Shown: one piece after another, positions 11,301-25,364 of the stretch
How the letters are laid out: each line of letters starts with the position of its first letter
How positions within the stretch are numbered: position 1 is the stretch's first letter
NCBI GenBank assembly: GCA_949357655.1
Contig: CASHTG010000020.1
Location: forward strand, 992,001-1,056,000
DNA from: Parascedosporium putredinis
Lineage: Eukaryota; Ascomycota; Sordariomycetes; Microascales; Microascaceae
Direction of reading: 5' to 3'
DNA length: 64,000 bases
Notes under the pieces: model-generated
Told to the model about the DNA's origin: nothing
The model's input: only the letters and a program-made list of their open reading frames with translations
The model's database searches: none
Position numbers and translations under genes: made by a program

Positions 11301-14300
11301 AGCTCCGTGCTGGTGATTGCTAAGGAAGAGAGCTAAAGAGGCCGCCTCATCCCCTCCACCCCTTCCTCACTCTTGACCATCAGGACTCTTGACCATTAAC
11401 ATTTGATTCTCTGCCCCCATCTTCTCCGACTTTTTACCTCTCCCCTCATCTAGAGCGCCCCTGCCAAAGGCGAAGAAATTTGACTAACTTGCCCGCCGGG
11501 GTGTTTCTCCCGCCTCCTCTGTTTTCCCTTCTGCCTTCCCCCTCTTTCGCATGCCCTTTGTCAGGGGAGGGTACAAGCTCGGGTGCAATGAAGAAGGGGC
11601 TAGGAGTAGGGGGCTAGCATCGATGATGTCTCTTCCACCATTCACGGGACTATTCGCGAGGGATTTGGGCGCTTCTGGTGACCCTACAATCCCACGAGAA
11701 ATATCTATTTAGTCGTGTTTGGCACCTCATGCAGGTCTGACGGGTACCCGTGGGCATGGTACGCTGCCTAGCGACTGCCATGGCACCCAGACTTGACGTC
11801 CCGTAGCGCAGCCACGCCGAGCTGCTAGTCGGAACTAGTCTAGCCCTCATCCATCGTCCACTCGCAAGTAGGTGAGGGTAGCACCCTGCACCACTAGGTC
11901 CTGGCCGCGACCTTCTGAAGATGTTCTAAAGGGTTGGCTATCCCATGTTCGTTAGCACCTGGACACCTGCAGCTCGACCGTTTAGGACACGATCAGAATC
12001 TTTTCGAGATTGAACCAGAGACATGTTTGACCGGATCCCCACTTCTCCTTCCTTGACTGACCCTTCCCGCGCCCCTGAGGTCAAAGATTGCGGGCGTCCA
12101 TGACAGCCCACACTCCCATCCACACTAAAGATCACTGATTATCCGCACTTGTCGACTGAACCATGACCCCGGGTCCGGACCCTCATACTCTGCGTCTCCA
12201 AGCCGTGGGAATGCTGAACTGCCTCAAAGACCCGAGACCAAAGAGGTGGAAATCACCACAGCCTTCGTCTCCTTTTTGATCAAGGATCATCGCATGATTC
12301 CACCTATCCTCAACGTATACTCTATGTCCATTCGGTTTGTTGAATGATGAAAGGGAGGCAAGCCAGCATGAAAACGAATCTCAAATTTAGGGAGCTACCG
12401 ATGTTAGCGAAGTATTTACCAAGTCTGCCCTCAAGGGAGGCAGGGATGGGATAGCTAGATGCAGAACATCAACTAAGGGGAGGCTAGTAAGAAATTGAGG
12501 ATGGAAACGCGCAAGACATCGACTACGTCCTCTTATTCCAGGCCAGACATATCCTGGCCTCTACCGAGGAGTGGGGGCCACATTAGCCTCGAGCCAAAAG
12601 GAAAGAGTCGATAGGGCAAAGTCGAGTGCATGTCTCCCAGGTAGACCGTTGCAACCCAGTGCTTCGTTCTCATATTTGGGTCACAACGCTATTAGAACAG
12701 ATCTTTGCTAGTCTCAACTCCTCAGGCATCTCCCGTTCACACAGCTGAGATCAGTGACTCCAGTATCCGGAATACTGGGCGGTATTGCCTGTGAAGTGAG
12801 TGACGTTGCCTCCGTCACCACCGAATATCATTACATGTTTCTCGATGTTGATGTTGGCTCGGTTCTGAGTTCTAGTTAATCGAGTTCTCTAGTTCTGGCG
12901 CAGGTTAACTCACGGGTGATGGGCTCAAACAGCGAGGCCAAGCTGGGCGTCTCTTCTTATCTCTTTCTGACCCCTATTTCCATGCTGGATGTACTCTTTG
13001 TTTCCAGCTTCCTCCTGCTCGCCAAATCTTATCTGCCACGCACGAGATAGGGCTCTCGGAATAAATTTTGGAGAGAGTCGCTGGGTGTCGCGCCAGAGCC
13101 TAGCTTCCCCAGCCAAAAATCTTTGAAATATACACATCCTAAACGAAGTCGGAGTGTATATAAAGGGCTAGAATGAAAAGCTAGAAAGGCTTCCCGTGCC
13201 CGCTCTCCCGACAAGATGCTAGCACCCGTAGCGACGAGGAGATTTTAGTGCCGTTTCAGGGATGGGGTAAAAATCCCATTTTCTCCAGCCCGTTAACGAC
13301 CCAGTATCAGAACGGACTCCTCATTTGGAACGCCCTCTTTGTGATGGTTGCTAGAATTGCTCGCGAGGCGCTGCTCGTTAGTGTCAGTCAGACCCATCAA
13401 CCCATTAGCCCCGCTTTGGCGGCAGACTGGACGCTTTGGAGGCCATACCTTGGAACAGGACCACCGTTCTCTGCCTCTCGAGCGAGAACCGAGGATGATA
13501 GCTAATATTCGTATAAACCAATGGACGCCTTTCAACCCTCTTATTCGTGCAGCCTTTTTTATTAGTAAAAATATCATCCTGCAGAGTAGATCTGTGGAGA
13601 AGCTACAAGGACCGGGTCAGCCACTGAGACGCTGAAATCCTGCCTTCAATCTAAGAGCGGTGGATAGCTGACCGTCAATACACTGCTCGTTCCCCGCTTA
13701 GACCCATCGCCGGCTAGCATGCTGCACCCCGGATTTGTTTTGGACATGATCCGGCCGCAGCCTCAGAACCCACTCAATTACATGTACGAAGAGAGGGGAG
13801 GAGAGGGCATTATTTAGCCAAGCTTGCTCAGAATCAGAATCAGGAGCACGACCCAGGCACTCGTGCAGCAACAAGGGATGGGGCCGAACGGGTCGAGGAA
13901 TCTCACAATAAGCAGGGCACCAACATGGTCAGGACATGGCCAAAAATCGACCTTGAGCGTCGAAGCTCCAATGCAATGCACCTCCTTCCCCATTCGCCAC
14001 AGGCCAAAGGCATGACCCGTGGGGTAAGACCAGGCCGCCAGGGGTCAGGTGTCATGTGAAAAATATGACAGGCTGGGCGTCGTCAAAGGAGAGTGCAGTA
14101 GAATCTCCGCATCGTCCTGGTGATATGGCCGCCGACCCATTGATGGCTCGGATTGGACCTTCAGATGCACGCCCCTCGGGATAAAGGTAGATGTGATCGA
14201 GGACATTAATTGCCAATCAACACAAGGCAGTCGGAGCCGCTGGATCAGTGCTCAAGCTGCAAAGAACCCTTCACACCTTGGACTCAAGTAAGCCAGGTGG

Positions 14301-17300
14301 GTAGCGGAGGGGGTATTTGCTAGCCTCTTTTGTTTCCATGGTATATTTTATTTTCTCTTTTTCTCCTTCTTTTCTTCACTCCCTTCCTCCCTCGTGCAAT
14401 GCCCTTTCCATGATAACTAGTGAGTGGCTGGGTTTGGGCCAATTTGATGAGCCTCTGGGCACTTGAGGCGAGCTGTTTTGGTCCGTGCCTTCCACGAGCG
14501 ACAAGTGGTGCTGTGTTGATCGACCCGTGCCTCGTGGATTCCCACCAAACCCCCTTTCCCATTGACTGGGTTAGTGTACCAATACCTTAGCCCGCGATTG
14601 CCCCTTCTCTAAACATCAATAAACTTCGAATGACAGCTCCTTGTTTGGTATTCACTTGCCTCAGTAAGAGACGATGCTGCTTGGCTGCTTCGAATGGGAA
14701 TCCCAGGAGCTCTCCGAGACACAAGTACCTCGTACCCCGTCCTTAGCACCGCCCCCTGGTCAATAGGTGGACTGGCGCGTGTTCTCGAAGCCCGTGAAAC
14801 TCTCACAAATGAGACTCTTGTTCCACCTTGAGCCTTGCGGACCCACTGCCTCCTCCACTTCCCTGAAGTTGCCACTATGAACTAGTTAAGTCTGGTCCGG
14901 AGAAAACCAGCCAGTCAATGGTTTCAAAGGCCTGAAGAAAATTAACATCTGACGGGCCTCATCTCGTGTTGTCCTAGTCCAACCTATGTAACCACCGAGA
15001 AGCCGCCAAGTCACAGTTGCTAGGCTTCATGAGACGAGCGCCGCCGACATTAAAAAAACATCAATTTACCATAAATGGGTCCTGCCAGCTATTTCCCGTC
15101 CATCATCATCGGTAGCACGAGCAACACTGGCCCGGGTTGCCAACCTCTTCGGTTATGCTGGATGCTATCGCGCTCCTGGTTGGCCGGTGGCAGGTCGAGT
15201 GGTTGAGCCTTGGAAGGGCCGCTCAGGTATGTTGGGGTGGCCTCATGGCAAACTATTTGAGGCCTTACCGAGCCCCGGTGAGCCTGCTCTTGGACGTCAG
15301 ATCCAGATTTTGCCGGGCGTTACAGGCCTGGTGTGCATGAGGTGAGTGGGGATGAAGCACAGATCATCCTTAGAGATCCACGCGGAGCCAGCAGTTATTG
15401 GAATGGTGTGCGCTCTTGATGCCTCTTGGTTCTCGGACGGCTTGATTTCCCTTTCTAGAATTTGCATCGGCCTAAACGAGACCAAAAGAAAAGCAAGACG
15501 AAGGAAATAGGGCAGAGGGCAGGGGAGAAGAGGAAAAAGGGAACGGCTCCCGGGAGATCAACGTGCGTATCTCTCCAAGCGGATGAGTTCTATTCCCACC
15601 TATTGAGGTCAAGTGTCAAACTAGCCAGACGGTTCTCTCGAGTGTATAAGACTGAGCGATGATGTGGGACCATCAAGTGAGAGATTATGTTTGGTATTAC
15701 ACAGATCTGTGGGTGTAGCTCCATGAAGGGGTCATGAGGCCCGCACTTCTAATCACCTTCTGGCGGGCCATTGTATCAGCTTGGCGCGCCTGTGGTCTCG
15801 GGGACCTGGAGTCAGATCATCAAAGGCCCGCGACATTCCTCAGTGCTCTTGAAGAATTTGCGTCGACTCGACAACACCATCAATTTGTTGCCACTGTATG
15901 CCTCTGGGCTCCCGGGGCACCAGCCGGTGTTGCTGCTACACCGGGGTGGAGACCTCAGGTCGACTCGCTCTTAGCCGAGCTCATTTACGCTCTGAGAGTG
16001 GGGCGAGAAGTATCAATCATTTGAAGGGGACAGACGGATATTACTGCGAGCTCTGGACGGAGAAACTGGCACTGGCATCATCTGAGACAAAAGCTCGCCA
16101 GGAACACAACCAAGGAGAAACTCGAGAGAGGAAGGAGGGATAGAAAGATCTAGGATGGATGGGTCATCTACCAGAAAGATCAAAATGAACGACTGATATT
16201 AGTAACTACTTGTAGCGTGCTTGTACCAGACACTACTCCTCCAGGGCTTTGGTGTTGAGGGTTTCTTTGGTCCTTGCCTTTTTGTCTCTTTCCAAGAATT
16301 ATTTAGGAGCAACCTGGGTGTTCTTTAGTCCCAGTCCCACACATATCCACTCATCTAGCTGTCTGGATTGCGACCAGAGCCAGAGCGTAAACACACGTGG
16401 ATCCCATTGTCATAGGACGTATTCGTCCACTAGTACTGATAGGGAATTCATTAGATGGTGGATACGAACGGAGTGGCTCAACCTCCGTTATCAGAGAGTC
16501 CAACCCTTCAATATGTTGCTAGCGGCAGTTGATTTCCAGAGGATCCTCCACGGCTGGGGGTTAGCAAGGATTGAGATTTCAGAGCAGGGGTGGTTAGCAC
16601 ACGCCTCCACCCCTGCCCGGCCGCACCTTCCCTCGGGGACTTCGAAATCGCCCTTGACACCCCGGATCGTTGGAGAAGCGAAGATTTGGAAGGGTGGATG
16701 GAAGTATCTGTTGATGCATTGACACCCATTTGGGACAGTTTTGGCTCGCGCGCCAAAAGAACCGCAAGAAGAAAAGAGAGGGACAAAAAAGAAGAAAAAA
16801 CCCACCGGCGGTACCCCCGGCCCCTACTCCAAGGCCCTTGAGGACTTGGGACTTGGGACTTGCCCCTCCACCAAGGGCCAGTCTCCAAGGGACTTTGGAT
16901 TCTCCATTGATCCTGGCTGTCTCTGGCAAGGCGTCCGGTCCTTCACCTTTCACCTTCTAATAGCGGTTGAAGCCGAAAAGACGCCAACAGCCGTTGTACT
17001 ATACTCTGCCTGGCATTTCCCATGCCACTCGCTCCTGCTCTCACCTTGGGCCAAGTTTGTACCTTGGATTGTACTCCGATGGATGTTTCTGTCCCACAAG
17101 GTACTCTAGTCCTTTGAGCAGTGGTTTCTTCTGCATACTATTTCTGAAGCTTAAATACACTTCTCCTCCCCACTCCAACGAAGTCCGTTCAACTCGCTGT
17201 ACCTTGACTAGACGCATCACCAACCCGACACCCAACTGCTCCACCACAACCCTTCGACCTCCCTAACACCATCTTGGCTTTTCCGGAGACGAACCGGTGG

Positions 17301-18883
17301 ATACGATCTTTACACAACACAACTTCCTCTTGCTGCAATCTACCTAGGCCTTCCATCCGACCCTCTGCCCCTCTGCCCCTCTTTGAGTTATCCTCAAAAC
17401 TCCAAGCTTCCTCGAATTTAGACGGTGCACGCCTCGCTTATACTGGATCGAACTTGGTGATTGCACCCAACGCCCGGGTCCGTTACCGCTTTCTCGGTGC
17501 CTCCAACTCTCGAACCCGTTGGAAACTTGGACTTTTCGTTGGCAGCATGTGTGATTATATTCAGGTACTACACAGCAAACCCGTATTCGGTCGCTTCGGC
17601 CATGGCGTCTTGATCTAACCAAGCTTCACCTGGACAGCGAGAGCTCAAGTGCGGCCACATCAAACACATCGTACATGCTTGGTGCCCAAGCTACAGGAAG
17701 ACGGAGAGGCCATGCCCTCCAAACGTGGTGCATTGGGAATACTGGTACGCTGATTCTCCCCAAGCTCGCTTCGTTTCCGCCCCCACCTTCTTGTGAATCA
17801 GCAATAAGCAGCCAGTGAGCGAAAGGCTAACCAACGTTTTCCACAGGGGCGATAGAGTCTGTGGTGAGTTTTACTCGGTGATTTTCGATTGGGTTTCCCG
17901 CTTTCTTCGAGGAGATGCCGTATCCTCTCCCCTTGGCCTTGATCTCCATTTCCTCAATCCATCCCCTAGCACCAGCACCAGCACTAGCACTAGTCCTGTC
18001 CGCGATGTCCCTGTTACCACCGAGTCGTTTGGCGATGCAGGTGGTGCGGGCGGTTCGTCTTTGTTTTTTTCCCTTGATGTCTTGTCTGCGGGTTGAGGGA
18101 TGGAAGCTTTCACCGCATCCCATCCCTCCCTAAAGCAACCCCCACTCTACAACGCCCCCGGTTCTCGGACTGAATCACCCTCCCATCATTTCCACTCCTT
18201 GTGCACCACCACATCCGTCAACCATCCGCTTTCGAGGCGATGTGCTAAACTTGAGAAAAGGAGGCTAACAGGGGTAAATTTCAGGGGACTGCCAACCACC
18301 CAGGCCTCTGGCACCAGAGTGGGAGAGCATGATCAAGCGGAACAAGACTGCCTTCAGCCTTTAAAGCACCAAGGTTTTTCGCATCCGCTGTCCTCCCACC
18401 TACAAATTTCCCGCTGGGCGGGCGCTCAGCCTACACCACCCTCCCTCCCATCTCGCGCCGTTTTCCCACAACAGGGATCTGGAACTCCCAAGGATTTTGC
18501 GGTTTGACGAACACCTTGGCAACACCGATAGACACGGCACGAAGAGCTGCCCCCAAAACACAAACCAAACCCGCGGGTCGAAATTGTTTCGTCACCCACC
18601 ACATTTGCGCAACATTGGAGTTGTGCCGACGCGGGAAAGAAAAAAAGATGCGAGGAAAAAGAGTAGGGGGCGAAATGGGAGGAACGATAACGATTTTTCG
18701 AGGCCACCTCGGCCGACAGCCCGGAAATGAGATGCATTGACGAGTTCACACCGGTGAGCCGGAAGGTGGCTGCTTCGAAATGGTAGAACATGCGAGGGGG
18801 CCATGGTCAACTTGACGGCTTTAGCAACCATTTGGTGCGTAGCATAAACAAGCACCCACCCACATTCACAACTACAAACACAA

Positions 18884-18884
<1 letters not shown>

Positions 18885-18916
<32 letters not shown>
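18885..18916. repeat. (CA)16 microsatellite
   Basis: Uninterrupted CA dinucleotide run of 32 nt in gene-free DNA, preceded by an imperfect CA-rich leader. Confidence 0.98.
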
Positions 18917-18917
<1 letters not shown>

Positions 18918-19849
18918 CTCTCTCAGCAACAGGATTTTTGGTGCAAACCAGGCGTTCAAACAAGGTACTTGGGTTTCTGTATCTAGAGTACAACGTGCTG
19001 TGGCAGCTCTGAACTGGCGAGTTTTGGGGCGCTCTCTTTGACCTTCCCTCTAGTATTGGCGGGGTTGGTTTGGTGTTTTCCTTTGCTTCTTTTTTTCTTC
19101 TTCTTTTTGTTGGCGACCTGGTAAAATGTACCGGCATCTGATTTTTGGATGTTTCTCATGGGTTGGCGAGGGTTTTGGGATGTCTTTCTGGGTTTTGTGA
19201 GTTGGCGAAGGAATGGGCGTCGAACCAAGAGTTATTGACGGGCCGCTCATTTTTGGTCCCTTTCATTAAACTTGTACATACACACTTGCATACTAGATGG
19301 GCCTGGGACGGGACTTGGGACTGGCAATCTAAGGAGTTCAGAATTCACAAATGGCTTACCATCCTGGTTGGGACGGTTAGGGGCATTGACGATCCGTGTT
19401 CCCTTTCATGACATTGAGCAGGCAGGCCACGGTTTTCTTACCCTCAAGCCGGAGGCAGCAATAGCAAAAGTACCTTTGAATGTTTGGTTGACTGACCATC
19501 CGGATGGACTGTACTGTAATAATACCCTTCGTACGAAGTACTATCAAGGTGCCGGATCACTCAGCACATCAATGACTACCCAAAGTTCCGGGCCGCGCAT
19601 GGGCACATTGTTTTGGGGCAAACCAGGCCTGCGAAGGAGGGCCGAATTTGAATGGGCCCACTCGCCGGGGCCTTTGACTGTCCAAGCAGGCCCTGACCAG
19701 CCCACTGGTATTCAACCCGAAACAACCTGGACGGATTTGATGGCCGACACCTCGCCGATGGGAGGCGTAATACCGAGGCACAGGGTGTCTATTACTGCCA
19801 ACTCCACAAGAACTATTACTTGCGGGGCCCGACTCATCACACACACATA

Positions 19850-19875
<26 letters not shown>
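19850..19875. repeat. (CT)13 microsatellite
   Basis: Uninterrupted CT run of 26 nt, directly preceded by a short CA run, giving a compound microsatellite. Confidence 0.97.
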
Positions 19876-19880
<5 letters not shown>

Positions 19881-20542
19881 CCTTGTCTTTGGTTCATACA
19901 TGTAGGGAGAGTGGCAGGAAGCGAGGAATTTCAGAGCCCCCGGCAAGCCGTATCAGAGATTGCTGGAACGGATGGATCCATCCACCCATGGATAGCTCTC
20001 CTCTTCGCCACTGTCTTCCCCCTGTGCTGTAAATCAAGCCGCTTTACCGACAGGGGCTGTTGCACCTATCCGCGTTTTTGTACCACCGTGTCGGGGTCGC
20101 TATCCGCGTTGAACTTCCCCTTCAATGCCATCGAACCCCGGCCCCTCCTCCCCCTTCCCTCTCCCCACCCAATCTTCTCTACCCCATGCACCCTTTCCCC
20201 CAAACCAGCACATGGAACGGACAACGCCGAGTATTATGGTGAGCAATAGGCTCAAGGGCCAGTCTTACTTGTACTATTTTCATACTTCTTTTCCAGGGGA
20301 TCAACGTCTCGGGCTTAGCAGGCTGAACCCCGCGCAAGACGCCACAGTTGCTTCTGGCCAAATGAGTCCTTTTTGTTTCCTTAAAAAGCGCCGCCGTGGG
20401 ATGAACAAGGCACAGTTTCGAAGGGAAGGGGAGGGAAAGCCAGGGGAGGAGGGGAGGAAGCAGGTCTTCTTTCAGGATGCATGGTCAAGATGATGGGTGA
20501 GATTGGCCTTATTACTGGAATGCCCGGCTTGGCGAAGCTAAG

Positions 20543-20567
20543 CTGGGCTGGGCTGGGCTGGGCTGGG
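20543..20567 (+). repeat. (CTGGG)5 tandem repeat, perfect G-quadruplex motif
   Basis: Five exact copies of CTGGG place five GGG blocks (20545-20567) two bases apart, which satisfies the G3N1-7 x4 quadruplex rule with one block to spare and very short loops. Confidence 0.95.
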
Positions 20568-22462
20568 ATCTGCTAGCCGAGCTGGGAAATCGCTGCCCAA
20601 TTTGAACACCTCTCTGTCCTCCCCATCATCAATCTCGGACTTCATCTTCATCCCCCTCCTGAAAGCAGAAAGAGTTGGCCGTCGACATTGACCAATGAAT
20701 TTTGGATGAGAAGTCCTTGGCTGGCTGGGATGTGGGAGGATCCTGTGATTGAAACACCAAAACTCTCCGACTGGGCGGCCTTTTTCACCCCACTTCCGCT
20801 CGTCCTTTCCACTCCCAAGGTTTGGATCAATATGATCAAGTTCTTTCAGTGGTGGGGTTTAATACATGCCATAGACGGCTGGACTGGCTTGTTCCTCGAC
20901 AGGATTTTTGTGCACAATAGACTGTTTTATCTCCCTCCTTTCTTTGCCCTCACTTTCCTTTGAGGTATAATCAACGTTGATGCAGAGGATTGACGCGGGG
21001 GTTTTTATGATAGGAAAGAAGAAGAAAAAAGCAATACCAATGTCTCGCTGACAACGTTATGTGCGGAGAAGACATGACGAGGGTAGGGAATGACTGAATG
21101 GGTACGTGGGGAGGCACCGATGCGTGGCGGGCAGTGGGTTGTACCGGTCCAATGGTTTGATGATTTTGGGGGCGGCCGATTGCCCGCCTTACAGAGTGCC
21201 GCGCGTGGGTGTGGGTGTGGTGGGAACGAAACGTTTTTGACAGGGCATCACAAAGAAGAAGAAAAAAGCAAAGTTCGCTTTCCACATGCACTCACAATGT
21301 TATCCCTCGAGCCAATTTCCACTCCTTGCATTCTTGTCCCCCTCCACTCCCACACTTCCTCGGTTGGGCCACGACATGCCATCGGCGATCTCTCGGGCAC
21401 GATGCGAATTCAGTATTTTTGTGTGGGAAGAGGTACCTAAACTGGTGGGTAAAGCATTGCGCGAGCATCAATCGAAGAAAGGCAGGGAAGGGCTTCATCA
21501 CAAGGGGAGAAAGTGAAGACAGTGGTCGGAAACAGATGGGGCGCAGTTCAACAACTGTTTCAAGGACTGTTCGTTCTGCATTTCTACGTAATATGTAGTG
21601 CACAATGATAACTCGTGCAATGCCTGTTCACCTTTGACTTTGTGCACGGCCATGTTTTTATTTCTTCTTCCTTTTGTTTTTTGCTCTCCAAAAAAAAAAA
21701 CAAAAATACACTCACTCGGGCTTGTTTCTTTCTTCGAGTCCTGCATTCCTCGGCAGGTCGGGATCGGATGGGGGCTGCTGCTCAAGAGTTCGGCAAGGCT
21801 CTTGATACGTGGGATTGATGTTCACGGATGGAACCATGAGACGGATCCGTTCATTCATTCTTCAAGACTTGCTGCCGGTGCCGCACGCTAAGCCCGCGGA
21901 GGGCTGCACGCTTCGGCTTGGCCTCCTCTTTCCAGGGCAAGACGCGGGAAGGGAGTGAGAAAGAAAGAAAAGAAAATCTCTCGGTACTAGTATAGGGTGC
22001 CCAACCTGCCGCACGTGCGAGAAGAAAACAATGCAATGGCGCAAGGCTCGGTACTTGGTTCCTCGAAACCAAAGTAGGCTAGAATGACATCTTTTGGGGG
22101 CCCCATTATTCCCTGGGCTCTCTCTCCTCCCATGGCCTAATATCGGAGATGAGCACGTTTCCTTCGCTAAGACAATCTGCATTGGCGTTCGAGAAGGCGG
22201 GCGAGGCGGGCCAAGAGGAGAGAAAGAATAAAAGTGTAATAGAAATGCTCGTGTTCGGCGCGACCCAGTCCCAACTAGCTACATGGAGGCATTTCGGCTT
22301 GGACGTACGAAAACGGTCAGCCCCTCGCCAAGCGAGCGCACCATGAATCTATCTGGATCCACGGATCACCGACTAATTCGTATCTGTGGCCCGTTCTTGA
22401 AAGACCAAAGTCGAGTAAATCCAAGAGGAAATTAAAAAGAAAAGAAGAGAAGAAAAACAAAG

Positions 22463-22466
<4 letters not shown>

Positions 22467-22509
<43 letters not shown>
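22467..22509. repeat. (AG)21 microsatellite
   Basis: Uninterrupted AG run of about 43 nt within a longer purine-only tract on the + strand. It is the longest dinucleotide run in the window. Confidence 0.98.
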
Positions 22510-22519
<10 letters not shown>

Positions 22520-23159
22520 AGGGCCGCACGACTCTACGTAGGCATCTCCTACATGTACCCTCATGGTGTTTCTCCCCTTCATTTCGCATGTAATAGAGCT
22601 AAGCTCACCGCACCACGAGGTTGGGACAGCGGAGATGACGCACACCCTGCTGAGAACAAACTCTTCAAACGGCCCCTTCCTTCTCGGCTTAGGTTCCAAA
22701 ATCGAAAAGCTCTTCACCTCGGAGCTTGAGCGAGATATTTTCGGAGCTAAAACGAGCTGCTAAAAATGGGCGGGGGGACTAGGGATGGGACGCTCCGCCC
22801 GTAGCGTAGCGCGTTTCGAGTGCCAGCTCCGAAGGGCCCATGCCCTCCAAATGATCTTCATCTTTAGCCAAATTGGTTGGAACAATTGTGAAAACTGCAA
22901 GAATGATTTGAGGGCAGGCAGGCAGAGGGATCAACGAAAAGCACACGAGGGAGAAGGAGATACCCAAGCACGTCCGCCCGCCCATCCGCCCGCCCGCGCA
23001 CGGAGGATACGCGTGAGGGCGAGCCCGGACGGCCACCACGTGCGCGATACATGAAATGGATCATGTCCGCGAACAGGTACGGTGCGTGTGCGCGGTTCCC
23101 GCACATCGGCTGCGTTTGAGAAGGACCTTCCATTTGGGCCAAGAATGAGCATCTCCGCA

Positions 23160-23195
23160 GTGCCGTGCCGTGCCGTGCGTGTATGTGTGTGTGTG
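23160..23195. repeat. Compound GTGCC pentamer and GT repeat
   Basis: Three consecutive GTGCC-type pentamers run into a short GT dinucleotide tract. Confidence 0.85.
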
Positions 23196-25294
23196 CACCG
23201 ACGTTGGAGCTAGAGACCAATCATCCCACATTTCTCAGGTATCTACGGTAGCCGTCTCCGATAATACCACAAACAGGAAAAGGTTGGAGAGAGAGATAGT
23301 AAGAGAAGAAATGTGAGAACTGACCAGTAGCAATGGCATGGCGGAATAGAGATGCTCCCAAGAAACACCAACAAAAAGGCTTTTTCAAGATCCACAAGCT
23401 AATAAAAACATGAACGAAGAAAAAAAATGTCTCGCGTTGGCCACTCGCCCTTTCCCCACAGTAAGGACGGATGATACGATACATCCTTGGATGGGTGGTG
23501 GATGTCTCCATGGATGATGGGGACATCAGATCTTGATCAAGTGTCCCCTGGATATAGCTGACCCAAGACTCGGAAAACGTTGGGTAAGGATCTCAACGGT
23601 CAGGCAATACAATGCAGCCCGCGCCTTCACCGAGGTTACAGTGCGCTCCGTCCCTCTATATCTGTGTTCTTGGAGAATTGCGTTATTTATTTGGGTGGCA
23701 GGTCAGTGGAGGTGGCCGGGCTAGTCGGGTGTGCAGAAAACCGCTATCTACACCAAGGCACTTTTTTCTCTCCTTCTTTTTTCGGTATCTGGTATTACTC
23801 GTTCTTTAGTTCCCGCCCTTGTCTTGATAAACGCTGGTTCGCAAGGAATTCCTCCGTCATCTCCTCTTGCGAGCAAGGGCATGGAGGGCCGAAGCGCAAT
23901 CTTAGCCGTTACGCTCCATCATTCCTCGCAGATGCTACTCCTCCATGCAAATACTCGCTTTGCCGCTGTGCAACGTGGAGAGGCGGACTGGGCCGGCTGC
24001 GTGCAACAAAATTGTCGATGGAAGGGGATGGGGGCGATCTCGGAGGATGGACTGCATGTCATCATCGGCAAGTACTGAACCAAACTATCAGAATCCGCGA
24101 TTTGTGAGACGTACACCGAACGGGAAAGATAAAGGGAAGAGTCTCTGTCAAAAGGAGGCCGGTATCACTATCAGAGATAAAGTCGAGGGTGCTCGGAAAA
24201 GATAATAGCTGGCCCAGCTTTGGCAATCTCATCTCCCAATTGTCTACCACCTGAGGGTGGCTGGTCTCGACCCGTTCCACTTGATTAGGGAAAGCTCACT
24301 ACGTGTGAAGTGCGTTTTTGGTGGCCTTCGTTTTTGGCCTTCCTTTCGTTTCTTTTCTTTGTCCTATTTTCTATTTTATTTTCCCACGTTCAGTCGCGGC
24401 CCCTGCCCCGGGTCAAAGTTGCTCTCGCGACAGAGACGTCTCCGCGGCATCACCTGATGCACCGCCGATGCGCCTGCCAGATTGTTGTGAGCCGACAAGG
24501 GAAACACGGGCGACATTCCACCCCTTCCTGGCTCGTTTGGTCCCGCCGTGATCGCCACGGAACCTGCTGGGCTGTTTGCCATTTCTGGATCAAGCAAACA
24601 ATTCCCTCAACGCTCACCGACGCGTAAATTGGTGGGTTCTCTGCTCATCCAATGCATATGAGCGTGTCCCCTCGTCTCCAGTTCGTCAGAGTTCGTCAGA
24701 TACAGTGGATCGTTCGGTGAAACCATTGGTCCCCCACCGGGAGGAAGTATGGCCCGTGTGATGGCTGCGACGGCATTTACTGGCTCCGATTCTAGAAACT
24801 AGAAAGGGAGGGGAGAGGGGGCAAGGGCTGGATTCACGTCTCGAGTTTTCCTTGTCTTGCTTGTGCTAAATTCCACTCTCTTCATCGAATGGGGAGGGGT
24901 AGTATCCAGAGTGGGCTGCTCGAGGTGGGACGGACATGATCAGGTTGGATGTTTTTCCTGTCCAGGGGCTTGTGGGGACCCTTTCCACGATCCAATGTTC
25001 CAACAGCCAGCCACTGCTACTCGAGCAAAGAGCCGCCTTTGGGGTCGGCCCTAGCTCGGTATCAATGGGGCCTCGCTACCAGTCTTTCGCAGGAAGGAGC
25101 TGGCTAGTGGAAACCTCATTCAGCTATCCCAGTGCGCGACTTGGATTGCCTTCAGAATGATGTAAAATTCGAAAATGGATTCCACGACGCCACGCCACGG
25201 GCTGATTGGAATTACTAGTATTACACGAGGCTGGCGAAAACGAGATGCCTGTTCCGAGCACTGGAGGGTTGTGGGTCAGCCTCTAAGCGAGAAG

Positions 25295-25364
25295 GAACAC
25301 TCGAGGGAGGGAAGCAGATCCGCCCGAGTCCAGCGAATCCATTGGATCCATCCCTCGAGTGTTC
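25295..25364. repeat. 14-bp perfect inverted repeat
   Basis: GAACACTCGAGGGA at 25295-25308 is exactly repeated in reverse complement at 25351-25364 with 42 nt between. It lies in gene-free DNA. Neither a U-tract nor a nearby gene supports a terminator; it may be a regulatory palindrome, a hairpin RNA or the remains of a small transposon. Confidence 0.8.

Noticed and set aside
19272..20249. 325-codon open frame on the + strand
   Set aside because: It runs through a CT microsatellite, has no domain, no coding bias and no gene-like neighbours; treated as chance.
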